Assembly: GCA_002337455.1 (NCBI GenBank)
Contig: DDGC01000028.1
Span: 124,001 to 188,000, forward strand
Length of the DNA stretch: 64,000 nt
Direction of reading: 5' to 3'
Source of the DNA: Rhizobiales bacterium UBA1912
GTDB lineage: Bacteria; Pseudomonadota; Alphaproteobacteria; Rhizobiales; Devosiaceae
In this document: piece after piece, positions 17,698-26,690 of the stretch
Position numbering within the stretch: the first letter of the stretch is position 1
How the letters are laid out: each line of letters starts with the position of its first letter
Position numbers and translations under genes: made by a program
The notes under the pieces: model-generated
Seen by the model: the letters and a program-made list of their open reading frames with translations, nothing else
Databases searched by the model: none
What the model was told of the DNA's origin: nothing

Positions 17698-18873
17698 ATG
17701 GCGCCCCAAGTCCACATCGTTGCCGCGCGGCGCACGCCCATCGGTTCGCTGAACGGAAGTCTGTCGGCGCTTGCCGCGCACGAACTGGGCGCGGCGGCGG
17801 CAAAGGCGGCCATTGCCGATGCCGGGGTCTCTCCTGAGCACATCGAGGAAACCATCATGGGGCAGGTGCTGACCGCCGCTGTGGGCATGAACCCGGCGCG
17901 GCAGACGGCGCGGTTGGCCGGGTTGCCCGATGCCGCGACGGCGTTTGTGGTCAACCAGGTGTGCGGATCGGGACTTCGCGCCGTGGCGCTGGGCGCCCAG
18001 CAGATCGGGCTGGGCGATGCCAATGTTGTGCTGGCCGGCGGGCAGGAATCGATGAGCCGCGCGCCGCATGCCGCCTATCTGCGCTCGGGGACCAAGCTGG
18101 GCGATGTCAGCTTCATCGACACCGTGATGAGCGACGGGCTGACCGACGCTTTCGGGAAAATGCCCATGGGCGTGACCGCAGAAAACGTCGTGCGCCAATG
18201 CGGGCTGACCCGTGAGCAGCAGGATCAATTCGCCCTGCGGTCCCAGCAGCGGGCCTCGGCGGCGCAAAAGGACGGAAAGTTTGCCGATGAAATCGTGCCG
18301 GTCACAATCGCCGGTCGTAAGGGCGATACGGTGGTGAGTGAAGATGAGTTCATCCGCCACGATGCCAGCATCGAAAGCATGGAAAAGCTGCGCCCGGCCT
18401 TTGAAAAGGACGGCACGGTCACGGCGGCCAATTCCTCGGGGATAAACGACGGCGCCGCCGCGCTGATCCTGATGTCGGACGCGGCGCTCAAACAGCATGG
18501 CGCGACGTCTCTGGCGCGCATCGTAAGCTGGGCGACGGCGGGGGTCGATCCTAACGTCATGGGGTTGGGCCCCATTCCCGCCTCGCTTAAGGCGCTGGCC
18601 AAGGCAGGATGGAGCGTGGGCGACGTCGACCTTTGGGAGGCCAACGAGGCGTTCGCCGCGCAAAGCCTTGCGGTGGTCGGCGAACTCGGGGTGGACCCGG
18701 ACAAGGTCAACGTCAATGGAGGCGCTATCGCCTTGGGCCATCCCATCGGGGCGTCAGGGGCGCGGGTTCTGGTGACGCTGCTGCACGAGATGGCCCGGCG
18801 CGACGTCAGACGCGGCGTCGCGACGTTGTGCATCGGTGGTGGCATGGGCATTGCGATGTGCGTCGAACGCTAA
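17698..18873 (+). CDS. Acetyl-CoA C-acetyltransferase
   Basis: The 391-residue biosynthetic/degradative thiolase interconverts two acetyl-CoA and acetoacetyl-CoA. Active-site parts are all present: the nucleophile Cys in QVCGSGLRAV (about residue 88), NEAFAAQ, GGAIALGHPIGASG and CIGGGMGIA. The ATG follows GGAGGAG by about 7 bases; an earlier in-frame ATG at 17683 is within the ribosome-site region and unlikely. It is followed by acetoacetyl-CoA synthetase, so the pair can turn acetoacetate into acetyl-CoA, or serve polyhydroxybutyrate turnover. Confidence 0.92.
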   Translation: MAPQVHIVAARRTPIGSLNGSLSALAAHELGAAAAKAAIADAGVSPEHIEETIMGQVLTAAVGMNPARQTARLAGLPDAATAFVVNQVCGSGLRAVALGAQQIGLGDANVVLAGGQESMSRAPHAAYLRSGTKLGDVSFIDTVMSDGLTDAFGKMPMGVTAENVVRQCGLTREQQDQFALRSQQRASAAQKDGKFADEIVPVTIAGRKGDTVVSEDEFIRHDASIESMEKLRPAFEKDGTVTAANSSGINDGAAALILMSDAALKQHGATSLARIVSWATAGVDPNVMGLGPIPASLKALAKAGWSVGDVDLWEANEAFAAQSLAVVGELGVDPDKVNVNGGAIALGHPIGASGARVLVTLLHEMARRDVRRGVATLCIGGGMGIAMCVER

Positions 18874-18896
18874 CTGGGCGTGCAAGGAGGACTGAA

Positions 18897-20858
18897 ATGG
18901 ATCGAGCGCAGGACGCAGGGATCGGTGAAATCGTCTGGGAAGCCGATGCGGCGCGCAAGGAAGGTACCGCCCTCTGGCGGTTTGCCGAGGCAACGCGCCA
19001 CGAGCACGGCGCCGATCCTTCAGACTATCCGGCGCTCCTCGACTGGTCGATCCGCGAACCAAACGCGTTTCATGAGGCGCTGTGGGATTTTCTGTCCATT
19101 GTCGGGGACAAGGGCGAAACCGCCTTTGTCGCGGGGACAAGCATTCGGGACGCAAAATTTTATCCCGGCGCGCGGCTCAACTATGCCGAAAACCTTCTGA
19201 CCCGGCGCGACGAGGGCATGGCGATCATCGCGCATCGCGACGACGGCACGCGGCGCGAGATCAGCTGGCGCGCGCTTTACGATCGGGTGTCGCAGGTCGA
19301 GCAGGCACTGCGGGCCGAAGGGGTTTCCGAGGGCGACCGGGTGGGAGCCATCGTCACCCACGATATCGAAGCGATCGTCTTTTATCTCGCGACATCGGCC
19401 ATCGGGGCCATCTGGTCGTCGTGTTCGCCCGATTTCGGCCCGGCCGGGGCCAGCGACAGGCTGGGGCAGATCGACCCAAAGGTGTTGGTTGCGGTGCCGG
19501 GCTATGGCTATGCGGGCAAAGCAATCGACGTTTCGGCCACAGTGCGAGCCGTTGCGGAGGCAACCAACGTCACGAGGATCGTGCTGCTCGGGGCGGTCCC
19601 TGAAGGCCTTACCGATCTGGGCTGCGTTTCGCTGGACGACTGGATCGCGCCGTTCTCCCCGCGCGACATCGCGTTCAACCGCATGGAATTTTCGGCGCCG
19701 TTGGTCATCCTGTATTCCTCAGGCACGACGGGCAAACCCAAATGTATCGTCCATTCGGGCGCCGGGCTTCTGATCCAGCACAAAAAGGAGTTGATGCTCC
19801 ATTGCGACATCAAGCAAGACGAGCGGTTTTTCTATTTCACCACCTGCGGGTGGATGATGTGGAACTGGCAGGTGTCCGGGCTGGCGCTGGGGGCGACACT
19901 TGTCACCTATGACGGCAACCCGTTCTATCCTGAACCGGCGCGGCTGATCGATCTGATCGATCAGGACGAAATCGCCATTTTCGGGACCAGCGCCAAATAT
20001 ATCGATGCCTGCGCCAAGGCAGGGCTCAAGCCAAAAGAAACGCACCGGCTTTCCGCCTTACGGCTGATCCTATCGACCGGGTCGCCGCTGATCGCGCCAA
20101 GTTTCGATTACATCTATGCCGACTGGAAAACGGACCTCCATCTGGCTTCGATTTCGGGCGGGACCGACATCTGCGCCTGCTTTATCGGCGGCAATCCGCT
20201 GCTGCCCGTCCGGCGCGGTGAACTGCAATGCGCGCTGTTGGGCATGGACCTCGATACCCTCGACGATGAGGGGCAGCCGGTATCGGGGTTGCCGGGCGAA
20301 TTTGTGTGCCGCAATGCGCACCTGTCGATGCCGGTTTCGTTCTGGGGCGATGCTGACGGGTCGCGCTATCGCGATGCCTACTTCTCCCGCTTTGATGGCG
20401 TGTGGGCGCATGGCGATTTCGTCGAAAAGCGGCCCTCGGGCGGCTTCATCATCCACGGGCGTTCCGACACCACGCTCAATCCCGGCGGCGTGCGGATCGG
20501 GACGGCGGAGATCTACCGGCAGGTGGAAACCATTTCGGCCGTTGAAGAGGTCATTGCCGTGGGCCAGGACATAGATGGCGACCAGCGGGTGATTTTGTTC
20601 GTAAAGTTGCGCCCCGGCCATGCGCTCGATGCGGCGCTCGAAAAGGACATCAGAACCCGCATCCGGTCCGGCGCCAGCCCGCGCCACGTCCCGGCCAGGA
20701 TCATCGCCGTCACGGCGATCCCAAGGACGCGTTCGGGCAAGATCTCCGAGATCGCCGTGCGCGACGTGATCCACGGCCGACCGGTCAAAAACACCACGGC
20801 GCTCGCCAACCCCGAGGCGCTGGAGTTGTACCGGGGTCTTGAGGCGTTGCGGGACTAG
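18897..20858 (+). CDS. Acetoacetyl-CoA synthetase
   Basis: The 653-residue acyl-adenylate-forming enzyme activates acetoacetate with ATP and CoA. The phosphate loop reads YSSGTTGKPKCIVHS, the typical variant of acetoacetyl-CoA synthetases, and the C-terminal RSGKISEIAVRD contains the catalytic Lys. Length and the N-terminal ACS-type region fit this family. A strong AAGGAGG lies upstream of the ATG. It lies 23 bases after the thiolase and is very likely co-transcribed, under the divergent PAS-LuxR regulator. Confidence 0.92.
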   Translation: MDRAQDAGIGEIVWEADAARKEGTALWRFAEATRHEHGADPSDYPALLDWSIREPNAFHEALWDFLSIVGDKGETAFVAGTSIRDAKFYPGARLNYAENLLTRRDEGMAIIAHRDDGTRREISWRALYDRVSQVEQALRAEGVSEGDRVGAIVTHDIEAIVFYLATSAIGAIWSSCSPDFGPAGASDRLGQIDPKVLVAVPGYGYAGKAIDVSATVRAVAEATNVTRIVLLGAVPEGLTDLGCVSLDDWIAPFSPRDIAFNRMEFSAPLVILYSSGTTGKPKCIVHSGAGLLIQHKKELMLHCDIKQDERFFYFTTCGWMMWNWQVSGLALGATLVTYDGNPFYPEPARLIDLIDQDEIAIFGTSAKYIDACAKAGLKPKETHRLSALRLILSTGSPLIAPSFDYIYADWKTDLHLASISGGTDICACFIGGNPLLPVRRGELQCALLGMDLDTLDDEGQPVSGLPGEFVCRNAHLSMPVSFWGDADGSRYRDAYFSRFDGVWAHGDFVEKRPSGGFIIHGRSDTTLNPGGVRIGTAEIYRQVETISAVEEVIAVGQDIDGDQRVILFVKLRPGHALDAALEKDIRTRIRSGASPRHVPARIIAVTAIPRTRSGKISEIAVRDVIHGRPVKNTTALANPEALELYRGLEALRD

Positions 20859-20926
20859 CTGGCGGTTTTGGGGTGGATGGGGGGTCGATTGTTAGCGCTC
20901 AAGGCTTCCTCACCCGTCTGGCTGCG

Positions 20927-21031
20927 CCATCCGACCTCTCCCCCAAGGGAGAGGTAAGAAATGTCGCAAACGCCAAGTTCACCTCTCCCTCAGGGGGAGA
21001 GGTCGGCGCGAAGCGACGGGTGAGGGGGCCT
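20927..21031. repeat. Long imperfect inverted repeat (CTCTCCC/GGGAGAGG family), copy 1
   Basis: CCTCACCCGTC near 20927 is matched by GACGGGTGAGG ending near 21025, and ACCTCTCCC/GGGAGAGGT units occur twice inside. The copy at 42776-42897 has the same design. It separates two convergent genes and probably folds into a large hairpin. It carries no coding sequence. Confidence 0.8.
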
Positions 21032-21059
21032 TGAGCGGCGATGGTCGCGGCACCCCGCC

Positions 21060-22208
21060 TCAACCGCCCCCGCGTGCCCAGGGCTCCAGCACTTCGCGGG
21101 CGGCGGTGCGACCTTTGTCCGTGAGGAGCAGGCTTTCGCCCGACCGGGTGACGAAACCGTCCGAGAGGGATTTTGCGAGGATGGCGTCCGATTTCGCCCG
21201 GCTCCAATGGAGGTGCTCGCGCAGGGCGGCGGTGACGTTTTCCTCTTTGGCTTCCGGGTCGTTCTCGTGGTTGAACAGATGGACGGCCAGGGTGCGTGCT
21301 GCGTTTTCGGCGACCCGTGCGCGGCGGCGCGCGTCCTGGGCGATCAGGCCGTAGCGCGGGCCGAAGGCGAGGGCGGCGACAAAACAGGCGCCGGTCATCA
21401 TGGCCATCATGCCGCCGATGGACACGTTGAACCACACGGCCAGCCAGTAGCCGGTAACCGAGGACACGATGGCGATGGCCGCGCCAAAAGCCAGCATGAG
21501 TGAGAGCCGGTCAGTCAAGAGATAGGCGGCGGAGGGCGGCACAATCACGAAGGCAATGAAGAGGATGGCGCCCACGGAATCGAACGCCGCGACCGCCGTG
21601 CCCGAGAGCAGCGCCAGAAGCGCGTAGGACAGCAGCACGGGGGCAAAGCCCAGCGCCTTGGCCAGCGCTGCATCGAAGGTCGCGAGCTTTAGTTCCTTGA
21701 ACAGCAAGGTGACGAAGGCGAGGTTGAGCAGCGCCATCACGCCCATCCACACGACAGCCTGGGGCACGAGATAGCCGCCGATTTCGTAGGTATCGAGCCA
21801 GACAAAACCGATTTCGCCCAACAGCACAGTGTGCTGGTCGATATGGACGTCGCGGGCATAGATGTTGATGAGCAGCACGCCGATGGAAAACAGCGCCGGA
21901 AAGACCAGCCCGATGGCTGCGTCGGCCTTTACGCGCCGGGTGGCCGTCAACAGCTCGGTCAGCGCCACGGTCAAAAGCCCGGTCAGCGCCGCGCCGATGA
22001 TCTGGATGGGGCCGCTGGCTTGCCCGGTCAGCATCCAGACAACGATAATGCCGAAGACGATGGAATGGGAAATGGCGTCCGAAAGCATCGACGCGCCGCG
22101 CAGGATGAGGAAGGTACCGAGCAGGGACGCGGCGATCCCGACCAGCGCGCCGGTGAGCATGATCATGGCGTCGGGGGAATCAAAGAAGGCGGACAGCATG
22201 GCGGTCAT
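21060..22208 (-). CDS. sitD: Mn/Fe ABC transporter permease with C-terminal winged-helix-like tail (SitD/TroD-like)
   Basis: The 382-residue protein has about eight hydrophobic segments of the ABC-3 metal permease family in residues 10-285 (LTGALVGIAASLLGTFLILRG, GGMMAMMTGACFVAALAFGP). Residues about 295-380 are soluble and read like a winged helix (NVTAALREHLHWSRAKSDAIL, then GFVTRSGESLLLTDKG). Such tails resemble DtxR/MntR-type folds and may sense cytosolic metal. The start overlaps the stop of the upstream permease gene by 4 bases. It is the last gene of a SBP-ATPase-permease-permease operon. Confidence 0.85.
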   Translation of the reverse strand: MTAMLSAFFDSPDAMIMLTGALVGIAASLLGTFLILRGASMLSDAISHSIVFGIIVVWMLTGQASGPIQIIGAALTGLLTVALTELLTATRRVKADAAIGLVFPALFSIGVLLINIYARDVHIDQHTVLLGEIGFVWLDTYEIGGYLVPQAVVWMGVMALLNLAFVTLLFKELKLATFDAALAKALGFAPVLLSYALLALLSGTAVAAFDSVGAILFIAFVIVPPSAAYLLTDRLSLMLAFGAAIAIVSSVTGYWLAVWFNVSIGGMMAMMTGACFVAALAFGPRYGLIAQDARRRARVAENAARTLAVHLFNHENDPEAKEENVTAALREHLHWSRAKSDAILAKSLSDGFVTRSGESLLLTDKGRTAAREVLEPWARGGG

Positions 22209-23326
22209 TGGCCGGTCCCCTCAAGATTGGCGCGAGCCTCGGCAATGCCGGTTTCGGTTAATGTCCAGTGGGGCGTGGGCTCGGGATGGTGCCGGGTGGC
22301 GGCGATCAGCCCCCGCGACTGCAGTCGCTTGAGCGCGGAGGCCGTGCCGGTGCCGTGATAGGCGTCGAGCATTGTCTGCTCGGCCGGATATGCTGGGTCG
22401 TTGTGTTCGGCGGCGAGGCGATAGAGCGTTGCCAGAACGCGGCGGCCGCGCAGGCTCTTGCTGTTTTCGCGCTGGCGCAACAGGGCGGGCAGCAGCCCGC
22501 GTTCGGGGGCGAAAACCAGCGAGATGATCACGATGGCCGATACGGCGAGGACGATCAGCGGGCCGGTGGCCAGCCCCCTGCCGGTGGCGCTGATCAGGGC
22601 GCCGAACACCCCGGAGATCATGCCGAACAGCGCGGCGAGGCCGACCATTGTGCCCAGCCGGTTTGTCCATTGCCGGGCCGCCACGGCGGGGGCGATGATC
22701 ATCGCGGCCATCAAAACGACGCCGACCATTTGCAGCCCGATGACGACCGCCAAGGCAATCATCGTCGTGAGCCCCGCTTCCAGCGCGAGGACCGGCAGGC
22801 CCAGCGTCCGGGCATAGCTCGGATCGAAGGTGATGAGCTTGAACTCTTTCCAGAACAGAATGACCAGCCCCAGCGCGACAAGGGCGATGGCGCCCATGAC
22901 GTAAAGATCGGAGCGCAGGATGGCGGCCGCCTGCCCGAACAGGAAGGATTCGAGCCCGCCCTGCGCGGCATTGCCGCCGTTCTGGATGAAGGTCAAAAGC
23001 ACGATGCCCAGCGCGAAAAAGATCGAGAGCACGATGCCCAGGCTGGCATCGGTTTTGAGCCGTGTGGTGCGGGTCAGCGCGAGGACGATCAGCGCGGCCA
23101 GCGCGCCGGTGACCAGAGCGCCGACCAGAATGGCCGGCAGGCTGCGCGTCCCGGCAATGAGGAACCCCAGACAGATGCCGGGCAGGGCGGCATGCGAGAG
23201 CGTATCGCCCAGCAGCGACTGCCGCCGCAGCACAGCGAAACTGCCCAAAACGCCCGAGACGATGCCGAGCAGGGCGGCGCCGATCAGAACGTTCTGGATT
23301 GTGTAATCGGAGAGCAGCGCGAACAT
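22205..23326 (-). CDS. sitC: Mn/Fe ABC transporter permease with C-terminal winged-helix-like tail (SitC/TroC-like)
   Basis: The 373-residue ABC-3 family permease has membrane segments across residues 10-280 (NVLIGAALLGIVSGVLGSFA, with the GDTLSHAALPG motif typical of the family). Residues about 285-370 are soluble with a winged-helix-like pattern (TMLDAYHGTGTASALKRLQ, then SRGLIAATRHH, and WTLTETG). It would form a heterodimer with the downstream permease. It begins 2 bases after the ATPase gene ends. Both permeases of one transporter carrying such tails is unusual. Confidence 0.86.
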   Translation of the reverse strand: MFALLSDYTIQNVLIGAALLGIVSGVLGSFAVLRRQSLLGDTLSHAALPGICLGFLIAGTRSLPAILVGALVTGALAALIVLALTRTTRLKTDASLGIVLSIFFALGIVLLTFIQNGGNAAQGGLESFLFGQAAAILRSDLYVMGAIALVALGLVILFWKEFKLITFDPSYARTLGLPVLALEAGLTTMIALAVVIGLQMVGVVLMAAMIIAPAVAARQWTNRLGTMVGLAALFGMISGVFGALISATGRGLATGPLIVLAVSAIVIISLVFAPERGLLPALLRQRENSKSLRGRRVLATLYRLAAEHNDPAYPAEQTMLDAYHGTGTASALKRLQSRGLIAATRHHPEPTPHWTLTETGIAEARANLEGTGQ

Positions 23327-23328
23327 GG

Positions 23329-24114
23329 TCAGGCGGTGGCCCCGAGCGTGGCGTCGCGGTCGATCAGGGCAATCTGGCCGCCATAGGCCTTGCGCAGATT
23401 TTCCGAGGTATAGACGTTCGATACCGGGCCCTGCGCGATGACGCGGACGTTGAGGATGACCATCCAGTCGAAATAATCGCGCACAGTCTGCAGATCGTGA
23501 TGGACGACGATCACCGTCTTGCCCGCGTCGCGCAGCGCGTGGAGGATTTTGACGATCGCCCGCTCGGTGGTGGCGTCCACCCCGGCCATGGGCTCGTCGA
23601 GGAAATAAACATCGGCATTCTGAACCAGGGCGCGGGCGATAAACACGCGCTGCTGCTGGCCGCCGGAAAGCTGGCTGATCTGGCGGTCGGCGAAATCTTC
23701 CATGCCGACACGGGTGAGCGCTGCGAGGGCTCGGTCGCGGTCAGCCCGGCCGGGGCGGCGCAGCCAGCCGAGCTGGCCGTAGAGCCCCATGGTCACCACA
23801 TCGAGCGCGGTGGTGGGGAAATCCCAATCGACGCTGGAGCGCTGGGGGACATAGCCGACCTTGCGCCGCTGGTCGGCATAGGGGCGGCCGTGGATTGTGA
23901 CGTGGCCGGCGGTGGGTTTGACCAGATCGAGGATCGATTTGATCAGCGTGGATTTGCCGGCCCCATTGGGGCCGACGATTGCCGCCATGACGCCGGGCGG
24001 GATATCGAAATCGATATCCCAAAGCACCGGCTTTGACTGATAGGAGACCGTGAGATCCTCCACATGCACGGCAAGGCCGGGTTCGTGGAGGTCGGAGGTC
24101 ACTGGATCGACCAT
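23329..24114 (-). CDS. sitB: Mn/Fe ABC transporter ATP-binding protein (SitB/TroB-like)
   Basis: The 261-residue ATPase powers metal uptake. Walker A is GPNGAGKST (about 50-58), the signature is LSGGQQQR, Walker B is VYFLDEPMAGVD and the switch His is in VVHHD. The family marker VPQRSSVDWDFP is typical of Mn/Zn transporter ATPases. I chose the ATG at 24114 (MVDPVTS), which overlaps the binding-protein gene by 16 bases. A longer in-frame extension would run across sitA and is not real. Confidence 0.9.
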   Translation of the reverse strand: MVDPVTSDLHEPGLAVHVEDLTVSYQSKPVLWDIDFDIPPGVMAAIVGPNGAGKSTLIKSILDLVKPTAGHVTIHGRPYADQRRKVGYVPQRSSVDWDFPTTALDVVTMGLYGQLGWLRRPGRADRDRALAALTRVGMEDFADRQISQLSGGQQQRVFIARALVQNADVYFLDEPMAGVDATTERAIVKILHALRDAGKTVIVVHHDLQTVRDYFDWMVILNVRVIAQGPVSNVYTSENLRKAYGGQIALIDRDATLGATA

Positions 24115-25067
24115 TGAGCAGCCCAATCTGCAAGTGCGGGGGGAAGGGGGGCGGGGGTGCCGCCGAGCGCGGTGGCGATGGCGGCGGTGTTGGCATGGAT
24201 CATGCCGATATAGTTTCCGCCTGCGGTGGCGGGGTCGCCCATGGCGTCCGAGAACAACTCGCCGCCGATTTCGACCGGCTGGCCGGCCTGGTTGGCGGCC
24301 TCGATCACCGCCTGGATGGTGCGCGGGTTGATCGTCGATTCCACGAAGATGGCGGGCACTTCCCGCTCGACGATCAGATCGGCGGTTTGGCGGATATCGG
24401 CGATTGCCGCTTCGGACTGGGTGGAAATCCCCTGGATGCCCGCCACCTCGATATCGTAGGCGCGGCCGTAATAGGCGAAGGCGTCGTGGGCGGTCACGAG
24501 AATTCGCTGGGTTTGGGGGATCGAGGCGATGGTCTGACGCGTCCAGTCGTTGAGCGCTGCAAGCTGGGCCTCGTAGGCTTGGGCATTGGCCGCTATGTCC
24601 GCCGCGCAATCGGGCGCACTTTCCGACAACTGGGCTGCCATGACCGGCACGATGCGCGCCCAGAGCGAAACATCCATCCACAGATGCGGATCGACGCCAT
24701 AGGCGTCGTCGGTGGTGATCAGATCGTCACGCGCGATGCCCGCTTCGGAAACGGCCAGGGTCGGCACGCGCTCGGCGTAGCGGGCAAAGACATCGCCAAG
24801 CTGACCTTCAAGGCCATAGCCGGAATAAAGGATCAGATCGGCGCCGTTGAGCGTCTGCACGTCCTGTGCGGTGGCCTGATAGAGGTGCGGGTCGATGCCC
24901 GGCCCCATCATTGTGTCAACAGCGATGCAGTCGCCGCCCAGGATCTGGGCGATATCGCCGATCATGCCCACAGTGGCAACGACGGAAACCGGCTCCTGAG
25001 CCGTGGCCCCAAGGGGCGCGAGGGACAAGCTGGCGGCGGTGGCGAGGAGGATGGATCGGGAAAGCAT
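24099..25067 (-). CDS. sitA: Periplasmic Mn/Fe-binding protein (SitA/TroA-like)
   Basis: The 322-residue cluster A-I binding protein starts with a signal peptide (cleavage likely after ATA near 23). Likely metal ligands are H61 (DPHLYQ), H128 (DPHLWMD), E243 (FVESTINP) and D274 (FSDAMGD). The His-His-Glu-Asp set is that of Mn/Fe binders, whereas ZnuA proteins have a third His and a His-rich loop, absent here. Several ATGs are possible; 25067 gives the cleanest signal peptide. Upstream lie Mur/Fur-like half sites, which support regulation by manganese. Confidence 0.88.
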   Translation of the reverse strand: MLSRSILLATAASLSLAPLGATAQEPVSVVATVGMIGDIAQILGGDCIAVDTMMGPGIDPHLYQATAQDVQTLNGADLILYSGYGLEGQLGDVFARYAERVPTLAVSEAGIARDDLITTDDAYGVDPHLWMDVSLWARIVPVMAAQLSESAPDCAADIAANAQAYEAQLAALNDWTRQTIASIPQTQRILVTAHDAFAYYGRAYDIEVAGIQGISTQSEAAIADIRQTADLIVEREVPAIFVESTINPRTIQAVIEAANQAGQPVEIGGELFSDAMGDPATAGGNYIGMIHANTAAIATALGGTPAPLPPALADWAAQWSIQ

Positions 25068-25117
25068 GGGAACCATTATTGCACGTTGGAGGGAATATGC
25101 AATTGAATATGACAATC

Positions 25118-25155
25118 ATTTGCAAAAAGTCAATTGCAAATGCGAATGATTTGCA
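25118..25155. promoter_or_regulatory. Mur/Fur-like operator array upstream of sitA
   Basis: Three alternating half sites are seen: ATTTGCA (25118-25124), TGCAAAT (25135-25141) and ATTTGCA (25149-25155). The last two form a perfect 7-7-7 inverted repeat. TGCAAAT-type dyads are known sites of the alphaproteobacterial Fur-family manganese regulator Mur at sit promoters. The array lies 50-90 bases upstream of sitA, so manganese repression is likely. Confidence 0.65.
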
Positions 25156-25184
25156 AAAATGATGGCGTGGACGGGTTGGAGAGC

Positions 25185-25229
25185 TGCCAAGGGGAGGGGA
25201 GGTGCCAAGGGGAGGGGAGCGGGGCGGGG
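25185..25229 (+). repeat. G-rich tandem 18-base repeat upstream of the AraC-type gene
   Basis: TGCCAAGGGGAGGGGAG occurs at 25185-25201 and 25203-25219 and is followed by GGGG-C-GGGG (25221-25229). At least six G4 runs occur within 40 bases, so a G-quadruplex could form on the plus strand. The rest of the 25068-25398 intergenic region holds the operator array of sitA and the leader of the AraC-type gene. Confidence 0.6.
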
Positions 25230-25398
25230 ATAGTTTTGTGGCGCTATCTGGTCTCCAGCGTGGCAAAGGACCGCTCCCGCTGGGATGATGAGAGGGGTAA
25301 CAGCGCTGCCGGAGCCGGTCGGGCCGGCGCATTGCGCAGGATTTGCCTGTTTGTCTTCTGGCAGTGTGGGTATGGTTTTGATGCTGGAGACAATTGCG

Positions 25399-26259
25399 AT
25401 GACCAAGAACCAGACCCAGGCGGGCTATATCGATCGACTGAACCGGGTCGACGATTATGTCTTTGCCCATCTCGAGGACGAGATTTCGTTTGATCGGCTG
25501 GCCGAGATTGCCTGTCTGTCACCCTATCACTGGAGCCGGATCTATTCGGCAATGCGCGGCGAAACGATTGTCGCGACCGTACGTCGTCTGAGGCTGCAGC
25601 GTGCCGCAGACCGGCTGGCCAATTCCAGCGCCGACATCAAACACATTGCCGAACGGGCGGGGTATGGCTCGACCGAAACGTTTGGCCGGGCCTTCAAGGA
25701 CGCGTTCAATATGAGCCCGGCGGCCTATCGCGAAGCAGGGTCGCACGCGGCGTTCAGCAACGCCAATTCGGCGGCGGACGGTGATGGATTTCCCGTAACG
25801 CTGGTCACGCTTTCCGAGCGGCGCTGCGCCGGTATCGATCATACCGGAAGCTATATGGAGATCGATCACGCCATGGGGCGGCTCTATTCCGAACTTGCTG
25901 TACGGCAGGCTGTGCCTGACGCGCCCGAAATGATCGGCGTGTTCTTCGACGATCCCGATCTCGGCCCCGAGGAGGCGCTGCGCTCGCGTGCCTGCCTTCC
26001 GGTTGCCGAGGGCGTGGCCATCGATGCGCCGATGGTGCAGACCAATCTGCGGGGCGGGCTTTATGCGCGGCTGAGCTATACCGGCCCCTATGCCGATATG
26101 CGCGGCGCGTATCGCTGGCTGCTGGGCACCTGGTTGCCCGGGTCCGGGCACGAGCCCGATGATGCTCCGATCTTTGAGGCCTATCTCAACGATCCGCGCG
26201 TAGTGCCGCAAAGCCAGTTGCGGACCGATATCCACCTGCCTTTGAGAGGCATGCCGTGA
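25399..26259 (+). CDS. AraC-family regulator with GyrI-like effector domain
   Basis: The 286-residue protein has an N-terminal AraC-type double helix-turn-helix (about 10-110; RLAEIACLSPYHWSRIY, IAERAGYGSTETFGRAFK). A C-terminal GyrI-like small-molecule-binding domain follows (about 130-285; VTLSERRCAGIDHTGSY). This order is that of Rob/SoxS-related and bacterial effector-binding regulators of drug response. I chose the ATG at 25399, 10 bases after GGAG; an ATG at 25381 is possible. The next gene overlaps its stop, so the three genes to 27086 may form one unit. Confidence 0.85.
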   Translation: MTKNQTQAGYIDRLNRVDDYVFAHLEDEISFDRLAEIACLSPYHWSRIYSAMRGETIVATVRRLRLQRAADRLANSSADIKHIAERAGYGSTETFGRAFKDAFNMSPAAYREAGSHAAFSNANSAADGDGFPVTLVTLSERRCAGIDHTGSYMEIDHAMGRLYSELAVRQAVPDAPEMIGVFFDDPDLGPEEALRSRACLPVAEGVAIDAPMVQTNLRGGLYARLSYTGPYADMRGAYRWLLGTWLPGSGHEPDDAPIFEAYLNDPRVVPQSQLRTDIHLPLRGMP

Positions 26260-26678
26260 GCGTGCCGCCGGTGCCGTCCGATGTTGCGCAGGCGCTGTCG
26301 CGTCATCCGGCGGGCATCCAGGAGCAATTGCTCGATATCCGCCAGATGATCTTCGCGACAGCATCGGCAACCGAAGGCGTGGGACCTTTGACCGAAACCC
26401 TCAAATGGGGCGAGCCGGCTTATCTGACCGAAAAGAGCAGGTCGGGCACGACGATCCGGCTGGGCGTATCGAAACTAGCGCCCGACAGGCCCGCGATATT
26501 CCTCAATTGCCGGACAAATCTGATCGAAAATTTCAAGGCCCATTTCGCCGACGCCTTCGCCTTCGAGGGCAACCGGGCCCTCATCATTCCGGCTTCGGCC
26601 CGGCCGGCGGATACGCCGATTGCCCTATGCCTGCGCATGGCGCTGACTTACCATCGTCGCGGCAAAGACCAGAACTGA
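26256..26678 (+). CDS. DUF1801 domain protein
   Basis: The 140-residue protein matches the DUF1801/YdhG-like fold (ETLKWGEPAYLTEKSRSGTTIRLG). Its biochemical role is unknown. The GTG start overlaps the stop of the AraC-type gene (GTGA), showing translational coupling. Members are often found beside AraC-GyrI regulators. No membrane segment or signal is visible. Confidence 0.72.
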   Translation: MSVPPVPSDVAQALSRHPAGIQEQLLDIRQMIFATASATEGVGPLTETLKWGEPAYLTEKSRSGTTIRLGVSKLAPDRPAIFLNCRTNLIENFKAHFADAFAFEGNRALIIPASARPADTPIALCLRMALTYHRRGKDQN

Positions 26679-26690
26679 AAAGGATGAACC

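Noticed and set aside
24099..25067. Zinc importer protein ZnuA
   Set aside because: The His-rich loop and third His ligand are absent; the ligand set His-His-Glu-Asp and upstream Mur-like sites fit Mn/Fe.
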